Shown in pieces: positions 23,983-34,448 of a stretch of 64,000 bases of DNA. A model generated the notes under the pieces. The model did no database searches, had not been told where the DNA came from, and saw only the letters and a list, made by a program, of their open reading frames with translations. How positions within the stretch are numbered: position 1 is the stretch's first letter; each line of letters starts with the position of its first letter. A program made the translations under genes and the position numbers. Source of the stretch: Aegilops tauschii subsp. strangulata (taxonomy: Eukaryota; Streptophyta; Magnoliopsida; Poales; Poaceae); assembly GCF_002575655.3 (NCBI RefSeq), contig NC_053039.3, positions 224,087,622 through 224,151,621 of the forward strand, in the 5' to 3' direction.

Positions 23983-25715
23983 TGTTGGAAATATGCCCTA
24001 GAGGCAATAATAAAATGGTTATTATTGTAGTTCCTTGTTCATGATAATTGTCTGTTGTTCATGCTATAATTGTACTAACTGGAAACCGTAATACATGTGT
24101 GAATACATAGACCACAACATGTCCCTAGTAAGCCTATAGTTGACTAGCTCATTGATCAATAGATGGTTATGGTTTCCTGACCATGGACATTGGATGTCAT
24201 TGATAACGGGATCACATCATTAGGAGAATGATGTGATGGACAAGACCCAATCCTAAGCATAGCACAAGATCGTGTAGTTCGTTTGCTAAGAGCTTTTCTA
24301 ATGTCAAGTATCATTTCCTTAGACCATGAGATTGTGCAACTCCCGGATACCGTAGGAATTCTTTGGGTGTACCAAACGTCACAACGTACCTGGGTGGCTA
24401 TAAAGGTGCACTACAGGTATCTCCGAAAGTGTTTGCTGGGTTGGCACGAATCGAGACTGGGATTTGTCACTCCGTATGACGGAGAGGTATCTCTGGGCCC
24501 ACTCGGTAATGCATCATCATAATGATCTCAATGTGACCAAGTGTTTGGTCACAGGATCATGCATTACGGTACGAGTAAAGTGACTTGCCGGTAACGAGAT
24601 TGAACAAGGTATTGGGATACCGACGATCGAATCTCGGGCAAGTAACGTACCGATTGACAAAGGGAATTGTATACGGGATTGATTGAATCCTCGACATCGT
24701 GGTTCAGCCGATGAGATCATCGTGGAACATGTGGGAGCCAACATGGGTATCCAGATCCCGCTGTTGGTTATTGACCGGAGAGTCGTCTCGGTCATGTCTG
24801 CATGTCTCCCGAACCCGTAGGGTCTACACACTTAAGGTTCGGTGACGGTAGGGTTGTAGAGATATTAGTATGCGGAAATCCGAAAGTCGTTCGGAGTCCC
24901 GGATGAGATCTCGGATGTCACGAGGAGTTCCGGAATGGTCCGGAGGTAAAGATTTATATATGGGAAGTTCTAGTTTGGCCACCGGAAAATGTTCGGGATT
25001 TTTCGGTATTGTACCGGGAAGGTTCTAGAAGGTTCCGAAGTGGGGCCCAACTGCATGGGGGGACCCACATGAACTAGGGTAGTGGGGGCAAGGACCCACA
25101 CCCCTGGTCAAGGCGCACCAAGATCCCACCTTAGAAGGAATAAGATCATATCCCGAAGGGATAAGATCAAGATCCCTAAAAAGGGGGGATAACAATCGGT
25201 TGGGAAGGGAAATGATGGGATTTCTTTCCCCCACCTTTGCCAACGCCCCAATGGACTTGGAGGGCAAGAAACTAGCCCCCTCCACCCCTATATATAGTGG
25301 GGAGGCGCATGGGAGCAGCACCCCAAGCCCCTGGCGCCTCCCTCTCCCTCCCGTGACACCTCTCCCTCTCGCTGAGCTTGGTGAAGCCCTGCCGAGATCC
25401 CCGCTGCTTCCACCACCACACCGTTGTGCTGCTGGATCTCCATCAACCTCTCCCTCCCCTTGCTGGATCAAGAAGGAGGAGACGTCTTCCCAACCGTACG
25501 TGTGTTGAACGCGGAGGTGCCGTCCGTTCGGCGCTCGGTCATCGGTGATTTGGATCACGACGAGTACGACTCCATCAACCCCGTTCACTTGAACGCTTCC
25601 GCTCGCGATCTACAAGGGTATCTAGATGCACTCCTCCCCTCTCGTTGCTAGCATCTCCTAGATTGATCTTGGTGACGCGTAGGAAAATTTTGAATTTCTG
25701 CTACGTTCCCCAACA
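23983..25715 (+). repeat. 3' LTR of copia element D (1,733 bp)
   Basis: It is nearly identical to 17066-18797, with scattered single-base differences such as TATTTCC/TAGTTCC and CTCGTTG/CTCATTG near its start. It carries the hairpin at 24211-24237 and ends at 25715, directly followed by the second GAACC. Confidence 0.93.
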
Positions 25716-25720
25716 GAACC

Positions 25721-26999
25721 TCCTAAAACACTCAATGCTCATTATGTGAAAGATATTATGTACTACTTTGATAATCCTAAGAAAACCCCATTGAAGTTTA
25801 TAATGGGAGTATCGTTGTATCACCATGAATACTTTAGGGATTATCGCTTGACTCAAAAAGGGAAAGTATTATGCGATCAAATTCATATATTGAAATGGTA
25901 TGCTCGGGAACTATGCTTGAGATATGATTATACTTGTTGCTCTAGGATGAAGGCTCCACACCTTCCCTTTTCATGCAAATTTAATGATGATGAAACCTTG
26001 GATTATTATGCTAATGGTATATATAATTACTATGATGTGGAACAAATAGAAGAATTCGTTGCTTTTATGGGTGCTTATGAAATTGAATATTTGTTTAAAG
26101 AGTGTGAAAATCTTGATGATGCTGTTTACAGACCTGAAAATTTTGCTATACTTAAATATCGCTACGAGAATTATGAATTCAATTCCAATATTGATGGTTT
26201 TATTGAGAGAGTCTCCGCTGTCCAACAAGAGACTAATATTTTGCAGGAGTCTATGTAAGAAGAAATTAATGACATTGTGAGCTCATTGGATGAAAAAGAT
26301 GAGGAGGAGAGCGAAGAACAAAAGGAGGAAGAGCGGATTGATCACCTGTTCCCACCATCTAATGAGGGTAACTCTTTATCCCATACATTGCTTAATTTCC
26401 CTTCGAATTTACCAGAGGATGAATGCTATGATGATTGTTATGACCCCGTTGATTCTTTTGAAATATCCCTTTTTGGTGATGCTTGCTATGCTTGTGGCCA
26501 AGATGCCAATATGAATTATGCTTATGGAGATGAACTTGATATAGTTCCTTGTGTTAAACATGAAATTGTTGCTATTGCACCCACGCATGATAGTCCTATT
26601 ATCTTTTTGAATTCTCCCGACTACACTATATCGGAGAAGTTTGCCTTTATTAAGGATTATATTGATGGGTTGCATTTTACTACTTCACATGATGATTTTG
26701 ATAGATATAATATGCATGTGCTTGCTGCTCCTACTTGCAATCATTATGAGAGAGGAACTACATCTCCGCCTCTCCATGTTTCCAATATGATAAAATTGCA
26801 AGAAACTGTTTATACTATGCATTGGCCTTTACTATGTGTGCATGAATTGTTCTTTTATGACATGCCGATGCATAGGAAGAGAGTTAGACTTAGTTGTTGC
26901 ATGATATATGTTACTTTGTGCTCACTACTAAATCACAAATCATTTTTAATTAAAATTGGTTTTGATATACCTTGGGATCCGGGTGGATCCAGTACTTGA
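25721..26999 (+). pseudogene. Element C ORF of unknown function, main body
   Basis: Together with 17001-17065 this gives one frame of 448 codons including the final stop, with a single internal TAA at 26256-26258. The text after the TAA stays in the same frame to the TGA at 26997-26999, so the apparent two ORFs (to 26258, and from a GTG at 26277) are one gene with one nonsense change. The first half has an aromatic- and basic-rich start (KDIMYYFDNPKKTPLK, HILKWYARELCLRYDY). The second half opens with a very acidic Glu/Lys stretch (DEKDEEESEEQKEEERID) and has scattered Cys. I see no zinc knuckle, protease or polymerase motif and no signal peptide. It sits where gag would be. Function is not known to me. 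Confidence 0.72.
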
Positions 27000-29865
27000 G
27001 CACTATATGCCTAGCTTAATGGCTTTAAAGAAAGCGCTGCCAGGGAGACAACCCGGAAGTTTTAGAGAGTCATTTATTTCTGTTGTGTGCTTTTATAAAG
27101 TTTAAAAACAAAAATAATGTGCCAAGATTTGCCTTTAGGATGTTTACATTGCTTGTTGGTTTGTGCGGTGCAAAACAGAAACTTTGGCTGTAGTGCACGA
27201 TTTTACATTTTTTACTGGAACATCAAACGGATCTGAAACTTCTTGCACTGTCTTTCTATACAAATTTTTTATTTTTCATAATTTGTTCATAATTTTTGGA
27301 GTACCAGGAGTATGGTGAATGTTCAGATTACTACAGACTGTCCTGTTTAAGACATATTCTGTTTTTGATGCATAGTTTGCTTGTTTTGATGAAACTATCG
27401 ATTTCTATCAGTGAATTAAGCCATGGAAAAGTTATATTACAGTAGCTATAATGCAAAAACAAAATATGGATTGGTTTGCAACAGTACTTAGAGTAGTGAT
27501 TTGCTTTATTATACTAACGGATCTTACCGAGCTTTCTGTTGAGTTTTGTGTGGATGAAGTGTTCGAAGATCGAGGAGGTCTCGATGTGAGGAGAAGGAGG
27601 AGAGGTAAGAGCTCAAGCTTGGGGATGCCCAAGGGACCCCAAGTAAATATTCAAGGAGACTCAAGCGTCTAAGCTTGGGGATGCCCCAGAAGGCATCCCA
27701 TCTTTCTTCAATAAATATCGGTATGTTTTTGGATTCGTTTTGTTCTTGCGATATGTGCAAATCTTGGAGCGTTTTTTGCATTTAGTTTTCACTTTTCTTT
27801 TATGAACCATTCTGGTATGAGATAGTCCATGGTTGATTTATAGAATGCTCTTTGCACTTCACTTATATCTTTTGAGTATGGCTTTATAGAATGCTTCATG
27901 TGCTTCACTTATATCATTTGAAGTTTGGATTGCCTGTTTCTCTTCACATAGAAACCGCCATTTGTAGAATGCTCTTTTGCTTCACTTATATTTGTTAGAG
28001 CGTGGGCATATATTTTTTAGAAAGAATTAAACTCTCTTGCTTCACTTATATCTATTTAGAGAGATGACAGGAATTGGTCATTCACATGGTTAGTCATAAA
28101 ATCCTACATAAAACTTGTAGATCACTGAATATGATATGTTTGATTCCTTGCAATGGTTTTGCGATATAAAGATGGTGATATTAGAGTCATGCTAGTGGGT
28201 AGTTGTGAATTTGAGAAATACTTGTGTTGAGGTTTGCAAGTCCCGTAGCATGCACGTATGGTAACCGTTGTGTAACAAATTTGAAGCATGAGGTGTTTCT
28301 TTGATTGTCTTCCTTATGAGTGGCGGTCGGGGACGAGCGATGGTCTTTTCCTACCAATCTATCCCCCTAGGAGCATGCGCGTAGTGCTTGGTTTTGATGA
28401 CTTGTAGATTTTTGCAATAAGTATGTGAGTTCTTTATGACTAATGTTGAGTCCATGGATTATACGCACTCTCACCCTTCCATCATTGCTAGCCTCTTCGG
28501 TACCGTGCATTGCCCTTTCTCACCTCGAGAGTTGGTGCAAACTACGCCGGTGCATCCAAACCCCGTGATACGATACGCTCTATCACACATAAGCCTCCTT
28601 ATATCTTCCTCAAAACAGCCACCATACCTACCTATTATGGCAATTCCATGGCCATTCCGAGATATATTGCCATGCAAATTCCATCATCATCATATACATG
28701 ACTTGATCATTCATTGTCATATTGCTTTGCATGATCGTAAGATAGCTAGCATGATGTTTTCATGGCTTGTCCGTTTTTTGATGTCATTGCCACGCTAGAT
28801 CATTGCACATCCCGGTACACCGCGGGAGGCATTCAGATAGAGTCATACTTTGTTCTAGACATCGAGTTGTAATATTGAGTTGTAAGTAAATAAAAGTGTG
28901 ATGATCATCATTATTATAGCACTTCCCCAGTGAGAAAGGATGATGGAGACTATGATTCCCCCACAAGTCGGGATGAGACTCCGGACTTCAAAAAAAAGAG
29001 GCCAAAGAAGCCCAAATAAAAAAAGAGAGGCCAAAGAAGCCCACCAAAAAAAACAAAAAAAATGAGAGAAAAAGAGAGAAGGGGCAATGTTACTATACTT
29101 TTAGCACACTTGTGCTTCAAAGTAGCACCATGTTCTTCATATAGAGAGTCTCTTGAGTTATCACTTTTATATACTAGTGGGAATTTTCATTATAGAACTT
29201 GGCTTGTATATTCCGATGATGGGCTTCCTCAAATGCCCGAGGTCTTCATGAGCAAGCAAGTTGGATGCACACCCACTTAGTTTCCAGTTTGATCTTTCAT
29301 ACACTTATAACTCTAGTGCATTTGTTGCATGGAAATCCCTACTCCTCGCATTGACATCAATTGATGGGCATCTCCATAGCCCGTTGATCCGCGTCGAGGT
29401 GAGACTTTCTCTTTTTTTTGGTCTTCTCCACACCACCTCCATCATCATATTCTATTCCACCTATAGTGCTATGTCCATGGCTCGCGCTCATATATTGCGT
29501 GAAGGTTGAAAAAGTTTGAAAATACTATAGTATGAAACAATTGTTTGGCTTGTCATCGGGGTTGTGCATGATGTGAGCATTTTGTGTGACGAAGATGAAG
29601 CATAGCCAAACTATATGATTTTGTAGGGATGAGCTTTCTTTGGCTACGTTATTTTGAGAAGACATAATTGCTTGGTTGGTATGCTTGAAGTATTATTGTC
29701 TTAATGTCAAATGATAGACTATTGCTTTGAATCACTCGTGTCTTAATATTCATGCCATGATTAAATTACATGATCAAGATTATGCTAGGTAGCATTCCAC
29801 ATCAAAAAAAATATTTTTTATCATTTACCTACTCGAGGACGAGCAGGAATTAAGCTTGGGGATGC
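27000..29865 (+). other. Element C, long noncoding 3' region and polypurine tract
   Basis: After the ORF comes a GGGAGACAACCCGGAAG motif (about 27045-27061). Then follows AT-rich sequence with AGCTTGGGGATGCCC twice (27617 and 27672), a set of degenerate repeats around TTCACTTATAT (27858, 27916, 27983, 28050), and a purine-rich tract with GAGGCCAAAGAAGCCCA twice (28999 and 29029). It ends in AAGCTTGGGGATGC just before the LTR. No protein with known similarity is encoded. Open frames at 28436-28798 and 29062-29280 have no recognisable features. Confidence 0.7.
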
Positions 29866-31377
29866 TGATACGTCTCCGTCGTATCTATAATTTTTGATTG
29901 TTCCATGCCAATATTCTACAACTTTTACATACTTTTGGCAACTTTTTATACTATTTTTGGGACTAACATATTGATCCATTGCCCAGTGCCAGTTCCTGTT
30001 TGTTGCATGTTTTTTGTTTCATAGAAAATCCATATCAAACGGAGTCCATATGGGATAAAAACTGACGGAGATTTTTTTGGAATATATGTGATTTTTGGGA
30101 AGAAGAAGCAACGCGAGATGATGCCAGAGGTGGCCACGAGGCAGGGGGCGCGCCCCTGACCCTCGTGGCCACCCCGTAAGGCGGTTGGTGCCCTTCTTTC
30201 GCTGCAAGAAAGCCAATATCTGGATAAAAATCGTGTCCAAATTTCAGCCCAATCGGAGTTACGGATCTCCGGGAATATAAGAAACAATGAAAGGGCATAA
30301 TCAGGAGCGCAGAAACAGAGAGAGACAGAGAGACAGATCCAATCTCGGAGGGGCTCTCGCCCCTCCCATGCCATGGAAGCCAAGGACCAGATGGGAAACC
30401 CTTCTCCCATCTAGGGAGAAGGTCAAGGAAGAAGAAGAAGGGGGGCCCTCTCCCCCTCTCTCCCGGTGGCGCCGGAACGCCGCCGGGGCCATCATCATGT
30501 CACCGCAATCTACACCAACACCTCCGTCATCTTCACCAACATCTTCATCACCTTCCCCCATCTATCTATAGTAGTCCACTCTCCCACAACCCGCTGTACC
30601 CTCTACTTGAACATGGTGCTTTATGCTTCATATTATTATCCAATGATGTGTTGCCATCCTATGATGTCTGAGTAGATTTTTGTTGTCCTATCGGTAATTG
30701 GTGAATTGCTATGATCGGTTTAATTTGCTTGTGGTTATGTTGCTGTCCTTTGGTGCCCATCATATGAGCGCGCGCATGGATCACACCATAGGTTTAGTTG
30801 TATGTTGATAGGACTATGTATTGGAGGGCAAGAGTGACTAAAGCTTCAACCTAGCATAGAAATTGATACATACGGGATTGAAGGGGGGCCAATATATCTT
30901 AATGCTATGGTTGGGTTTTACCTTAATGAACATTAGTAGTTGCGGATGCTTGCTAATAGTTCCAATCATAAGTGCATAGAATTCCAAGTCAGGGATGACA
31001 TGCTAGCAGTGGCCTCTCCCACATAAAACTTGCTATCGGTCTAGTAAAGTAGTCAATTGATTAGGGACAATTTCGCAACTCCTACCACCACTTTTCCACA
31101 CTCGCTATACTAACTTTATTGCTTCTTTACCTAAAACAGCCCCTAGTTTTTATTTACATGCTCTTTATATTCTTGCAAACCTATCCCGTTACACCTACAA
31201 AGTACTTCTAGTTTTATACTTGTTCTAGGTAAAGCGAACGTCAAGCGTGCGTAGAGTTGTATCGGTGGTCGATAAAACTTGAGGGAATATTCGTTCTACC
31301 TTTAGCTCCTCGTTGGGTTCGACACTCTTACTTATCGAAAGAGGCTACAATTGATCCCCTATACTTGTGGGTTATCA
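29866..31377 (+). repeat. 3' LTR of element C (1,512 bp)
   Basis: It begins TGATACGTCTCCGTCG after the polypurine tract and ends TTGTGGGTTATCA at 31377. It is followed by ATACC, the right-hand target-site copy. Confidence 0.88.
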
Positions 31378-32205
31378 ATACCATATCATCATACTACATC
31401 ACAATCATTTTAATGCATGTTGACATCCAAGATAAATCATGATCCACTCCTAGCTACTTAAGCATGGCATGAGAAACTATAATCTCTAATTGTCATTGCA
31501 AACATGTTTGATCATAATATGCTGAATCATGGATACTAGGTTAAACATATTTACAAAAACAGAACAAGTTGAGTTCATACCCGTTTCTCTCTGCCATAAT
31601 CCAGTTCATCAAATATCGTCATTATTGCCTTTCACTTGCGCGACCGAATGACATGAAAATAATAATAGTGCAAGAGTGATGTGGACTAAGCTGGAATGTG
31701 CAAAAAAATTCAAAAGGAGAAGACAAGGTAATATGGGTTGTTTGTTAGATCAATAGTAATGCATATGAGAACCACTCAACATTTTCATCGTGGTCTTCTC
31801 CTTGGTATGACTCAAAGAATTTCAGAGAAACACACTGAAATATTTTTGAAGTTTTCCGTTTTTCTTGAAGAAAGCAAATTAAAGAAGGGAATGAGAAAAC
31901 GAGGAAAAATATTTACACGGGAAAGCTCCCAACAAGCACAAAGAAGAATTGGGAAATCTCTTTGGGTTTTCTTTTTAATATTACAACTAATTAAACTAGA
32001 AAGAAAAAAAAGAAGCAAGAAATATTTTTGGGTTTTCTCAAAGCTTTTCAAACACGCAAAAAGAAAGCAAGAAAATAAATCTAGCATGGATAATACAATG
32101 AAAAAGTGTGAACACTGACACGAGGAATGAAATGTGTGAACGTGAATGTAATGTCGGTGGAAATACGTACTCCCCCAAGCTTAGGCTTTTGGCCTAGATT
32201 GGTAA
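31378..32205 (-). other. Element B internal noncoding region right of C
   Basis: This is continuation of B's 3' noncoding part. It is A-rich on the plus strand (31850-32100, many AAG/GAA triplets) and has CTCCCCCAAGCTTAGG at 32170, which is another AAGCTTGGGGGAG polypurine-like stretch on the minus strand next to the ORF-1-like gene end. No gene is seen. Confidence 0.6.
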
Positions 32206-33180
32206 TCACCATCCATCGTAGTCGTTCGGTCCCATGTAGAAGTCTTGTGGCGATGGCACCCGAGCGTCCCACTCCTGAGGCTCCTGTTCTGCCACTACCG
32301 GGTCGTTTCGGTAGGCGATGATGTCATCTGGCATGACCCTGTATCCGCCCCTAGCAATAGGATCAAACAAAGCAGGTGCAGGTAGCGGGATAACATCACG
32401 GGTCTCCGCGCTGAACACTAAGTTATAACGAATATTATGATGAGAGTCAGCATTATCAGTAAACTGATGATCTACCATCGCCTGGTGATCTAGATAAAGT
32501 CGTGACAAAGGATAGTCATGTTGGCGTATTTGAACATTGAAGTGACTCGCTAAATGAGTAGCATAAATGCCACCATGCATTTTGCCCTTAGTTCTATTAA
32601 GGTGCAGACGACGTGCAATAATAGCCCCTAGGCTAAAGGTGTGATCGTTATATTGTGCACGGCGTAAAATGGCGAAGTCAGGGGCATTGACTGCACCGAC
32701 CTTCTCTCTAGCAGTTAAACACTTCGCGATAAATAAAGCAAAGTAGTGCATAGAAGGAAACTACAAGCTAATGGTGGTGACACTCGACACGCCTCTCTCA
32801 TCCCCCACTGCCAAAGTGCGAGAAAAGTCCTCAAACTCTGAAGGTCTAGGCTCTCTTAATTCCCTGCCACAGGGAATCAAACATATGTAACAAAAGTCAA
32901 TGAGTGATATCTGATTAGGCTCAGCATATAAGTTAAGTCGCACTTCAGGTGGGTTGTTCCTACTCAGAAAATGAAAGCTTTGCAGAAAGGAATTAGTGAG
33001 GAGGTTGCGCTGAGCACACTCATTTGCGATGAAGTCGGCCAGCCCGGCATTTGCCACGAATTGGGCAAACTCTTGATGGAAGTCGGCCTCCTGCATTAAG
33101 GTATTATGCGGCCATTCGCATGGCCGCACCTCCGCCATTCTCGGAGTGTGGAGGTCATTGTCCGATGACTCCCTTAGCAT
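32206..33180 (-). pseudogene. ATHILA ORF-1-like gene of element B with one internal stop
   Basis: A minus-strand frame of 325 codons starts at the ATG at 33180 and ends at 32206. One in-frame TAG (32761-32763, codon 140) divides it into two apparent ORFs. Residues such as FIANECAQRN, DFCYICLIPCG, FALFIAKCL, LGAIIARRLHLNR and GGIYATHLA are of the type seen in the ATHILA ORF-1 family of plant gypsy elements, whose role is unknown. That family match is by eye and should be tested. There is no transmembrane segment or signal peptide. It lies between protease and the polypurine tract, the position that pol and the env-like gene occupy in complete Athila elements. A GC-rich LTR-like block lies ~420 bp upstream. 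Confidence 0.62.
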
Positions 33181-34133
33181 TCTTTTTGGAGGAAAACTTT
33201 CTGAAAATACTCATCTTATTCCTATAAATAAAATTCTAAAAATTTTAGTTCACAAAAATGTTCTCAACCAAACTTCACAAGATTGATAGCAACTACTCAT
33301 AAGGATGCATAGAGGCCATATTAAGCATTCAAACTACTTACAAGTCTAAGATTTCAACATGCAAGCCCATCTAAAGCAGCACCAAGAGTAGCTAATTGTT
33401 CAAAATATAAACCACTAAAGAAAAAACTAATTGGAGCAATGGAGGAGTCACATACCAAGTAGCAATCCCCCAAAATAGTTTTGGAAATGGAGCTTTGAGC
33501 AAAGAGATTGAAATCCGCAGGTTTGAGAGCAAGAACATGAGAGAGAGAGAGAGAGCTATGGTGATTTTTTCTGGAGGTAGGAGATGACATGGGCTAAAGA
33601 GATGAGTGAGGGGGCCCACGTGGGGGCCACAACCCACTAGGGCGCCTGGGGTTGCTGGCGCGCCCTGGTGTCTTGTGGTCACCAGGGGCACCCCCCTCTG
33701 AAGTTATTTATACCAAAGATCTGAAATATTCATAAAGAAATCATGTTAAAATTTCAGGGCATTTTGAACACTTTTATTTTCGACCACTTTTTTATTTCAA
33801 GAAAAATCCAGAAAATAGACTAAACATGGCATTTTATTTTATTTCACTAAGAAAAACAGAAAACAAAAGGTGGAAGCAGAAGGTTGTGTCTACTAAATTC
33901 ATCAACTTCATACCTCTCAAAAATGATCCATTAATAAGGTTGATCAAGTCTTATTAACTACCACTTTCGGTTAGCATGAAATCGAAGAACTTTCGTAAAA
34001 CACTAAGTTACCTCAACGGGGATATGCATGTCCCCAACAATAAGTATATCATATTTCTTTTTGGCAGTAGGTAAAGGTAGTTGAAAACATCCAATAGTGA
34101 TTGTTGGAGATTTTTCAATAACATTAATACCAT
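33181..34133 (-). other. Element B spacer with LTR-like GC-rich block; no pol
   Basis: Between protease and the ORF-1-like gene no RT, RNase H or integrase motif is visible on either strand. Positions about 33608-33705 hold a GC-rich dyad block (GGGCGCCTGG, GGCGCGCCCTGGTG, CACCAGGGGCACCC). It closely resembles the block in B's own LTR (40080-40170), including a TTTATACC/GGTATAAA stretch beside it. A CT-microsatellite (33540-33557) follows. Confidence 0.6.
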
Positions 34134-34448
34134 TCACTTGGAATTGTTTCTTTGGAAAGTGCACCGTATGCTTTTATTGAAATCAATAACGACCCCTACA
34201 GTATTGAAAAAGGGTCTACCAAGGATAATTGACATGTTGTCATCCTCGGGCATCTCAAGTTTAACAAAGTCTGTTAAGGTAGTAACATTTGCAACAACAA
34301 CGGGCACATCCTCACAAATACCGATAGCTATGGCAGTTGATTTATCAACCATTTGCAAAGATATTTCAGTAGGTGTGAGTGTATTCAATTCAAGTCTTTT
34401 ATATAAAGAGAAAGGCATAACACTAACACCAGCTCCTAAATCACACAA
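34134..34448 (-). pseudogene. Retropepsin-like protease fragment of element B
   Basis: A minus-strand frame encodes MCDLGAGVSVMP near its start, the retropepsin active-site region with Leu in place of the usual Ser/Thr between Asp and Gly. The flap and hydrophobic second half end in MSIILGRPFFNT, the ILGRPFL motif of Athila/gypsy proteases. Upstream it is continuous with the gag C-terminal region after frame changes. In the family this enzyme cleaves Gag-Pol. Loss of the canonical active-site residue is shared with element F (Asp-Met-Gly-Ala), so it may be normal for this lineage. Confidence 0.75.

Larger units (their letters stand above)
17066..25715 (+). mobile_element. BARE/WIS-like Ty1-copia element D, full length, plus strand, coding region decayed
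   Basis: D is 8,650 bp long with LTRs at 17066-18797 and 23983-25715, both beginning TGTTGGAAATATGCC and ending CGTTCCCCAACA. The target duplication GAACC is perfect (17061-17065 and 25716-25720). A degenerate primer site lies at 18799-18810 and CAAGTGGGAGAC precedes the 3' LTR. The internal region matches copia gag-pol in order but is dense with stops and frameshifts. Compared with the Angela-like element its LTRs are diverged in the body, so the two belong to different subfamilies of one group. Confidence 0.93.
15359..31377 (+). mobile_element. Gypsy-like element C (Sabrina/WHAM-type LTR), plus strand, split by copia element D
   Basis: C has LTRs at 15359-16876 and 29866-31377. Both begin TGATACGTCTCCGTCGTATC and end TTGTGGGTTATCA. 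The flanking 5-mers are ATACT and ATACC (four of five match). A perfect TGGCGCCGTTGCCGGGGA primer site follows at 16888-16905, and AAGCTTGGGGATGC precedes the 3' LTR. Removing D leaves about 7.4 kb. The only coding signal is one ORF of unknown function; gag zinc knuckle, protease, RT and integrase are absent. It therefore looks like a non-autonomous element moved by the enzymes of a relative. The family name is tentative. Confidence 0.83.

Noticed and set aside
26277..26999. A separate second gene in element C starting at a GTG
   Set aside because: It is in the same frame as the preceding ORF and only separated by one TAA and six further codons; a single gene with a nonsense codon is the simpler reading.
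28436..29509. Several 60-120-codon frames in the 3' part of element C
   Set aside because: They lie on both strands in a known type of long noncoding retroelement tail with degenerate repeats; none shows a domain.
31738..32118. Lys-rich plus-strand frame of 126 codons
   Set aside because: It runs against the orientation of element B in an A-rich noncoding region and has no domain or relatives that I recognise.
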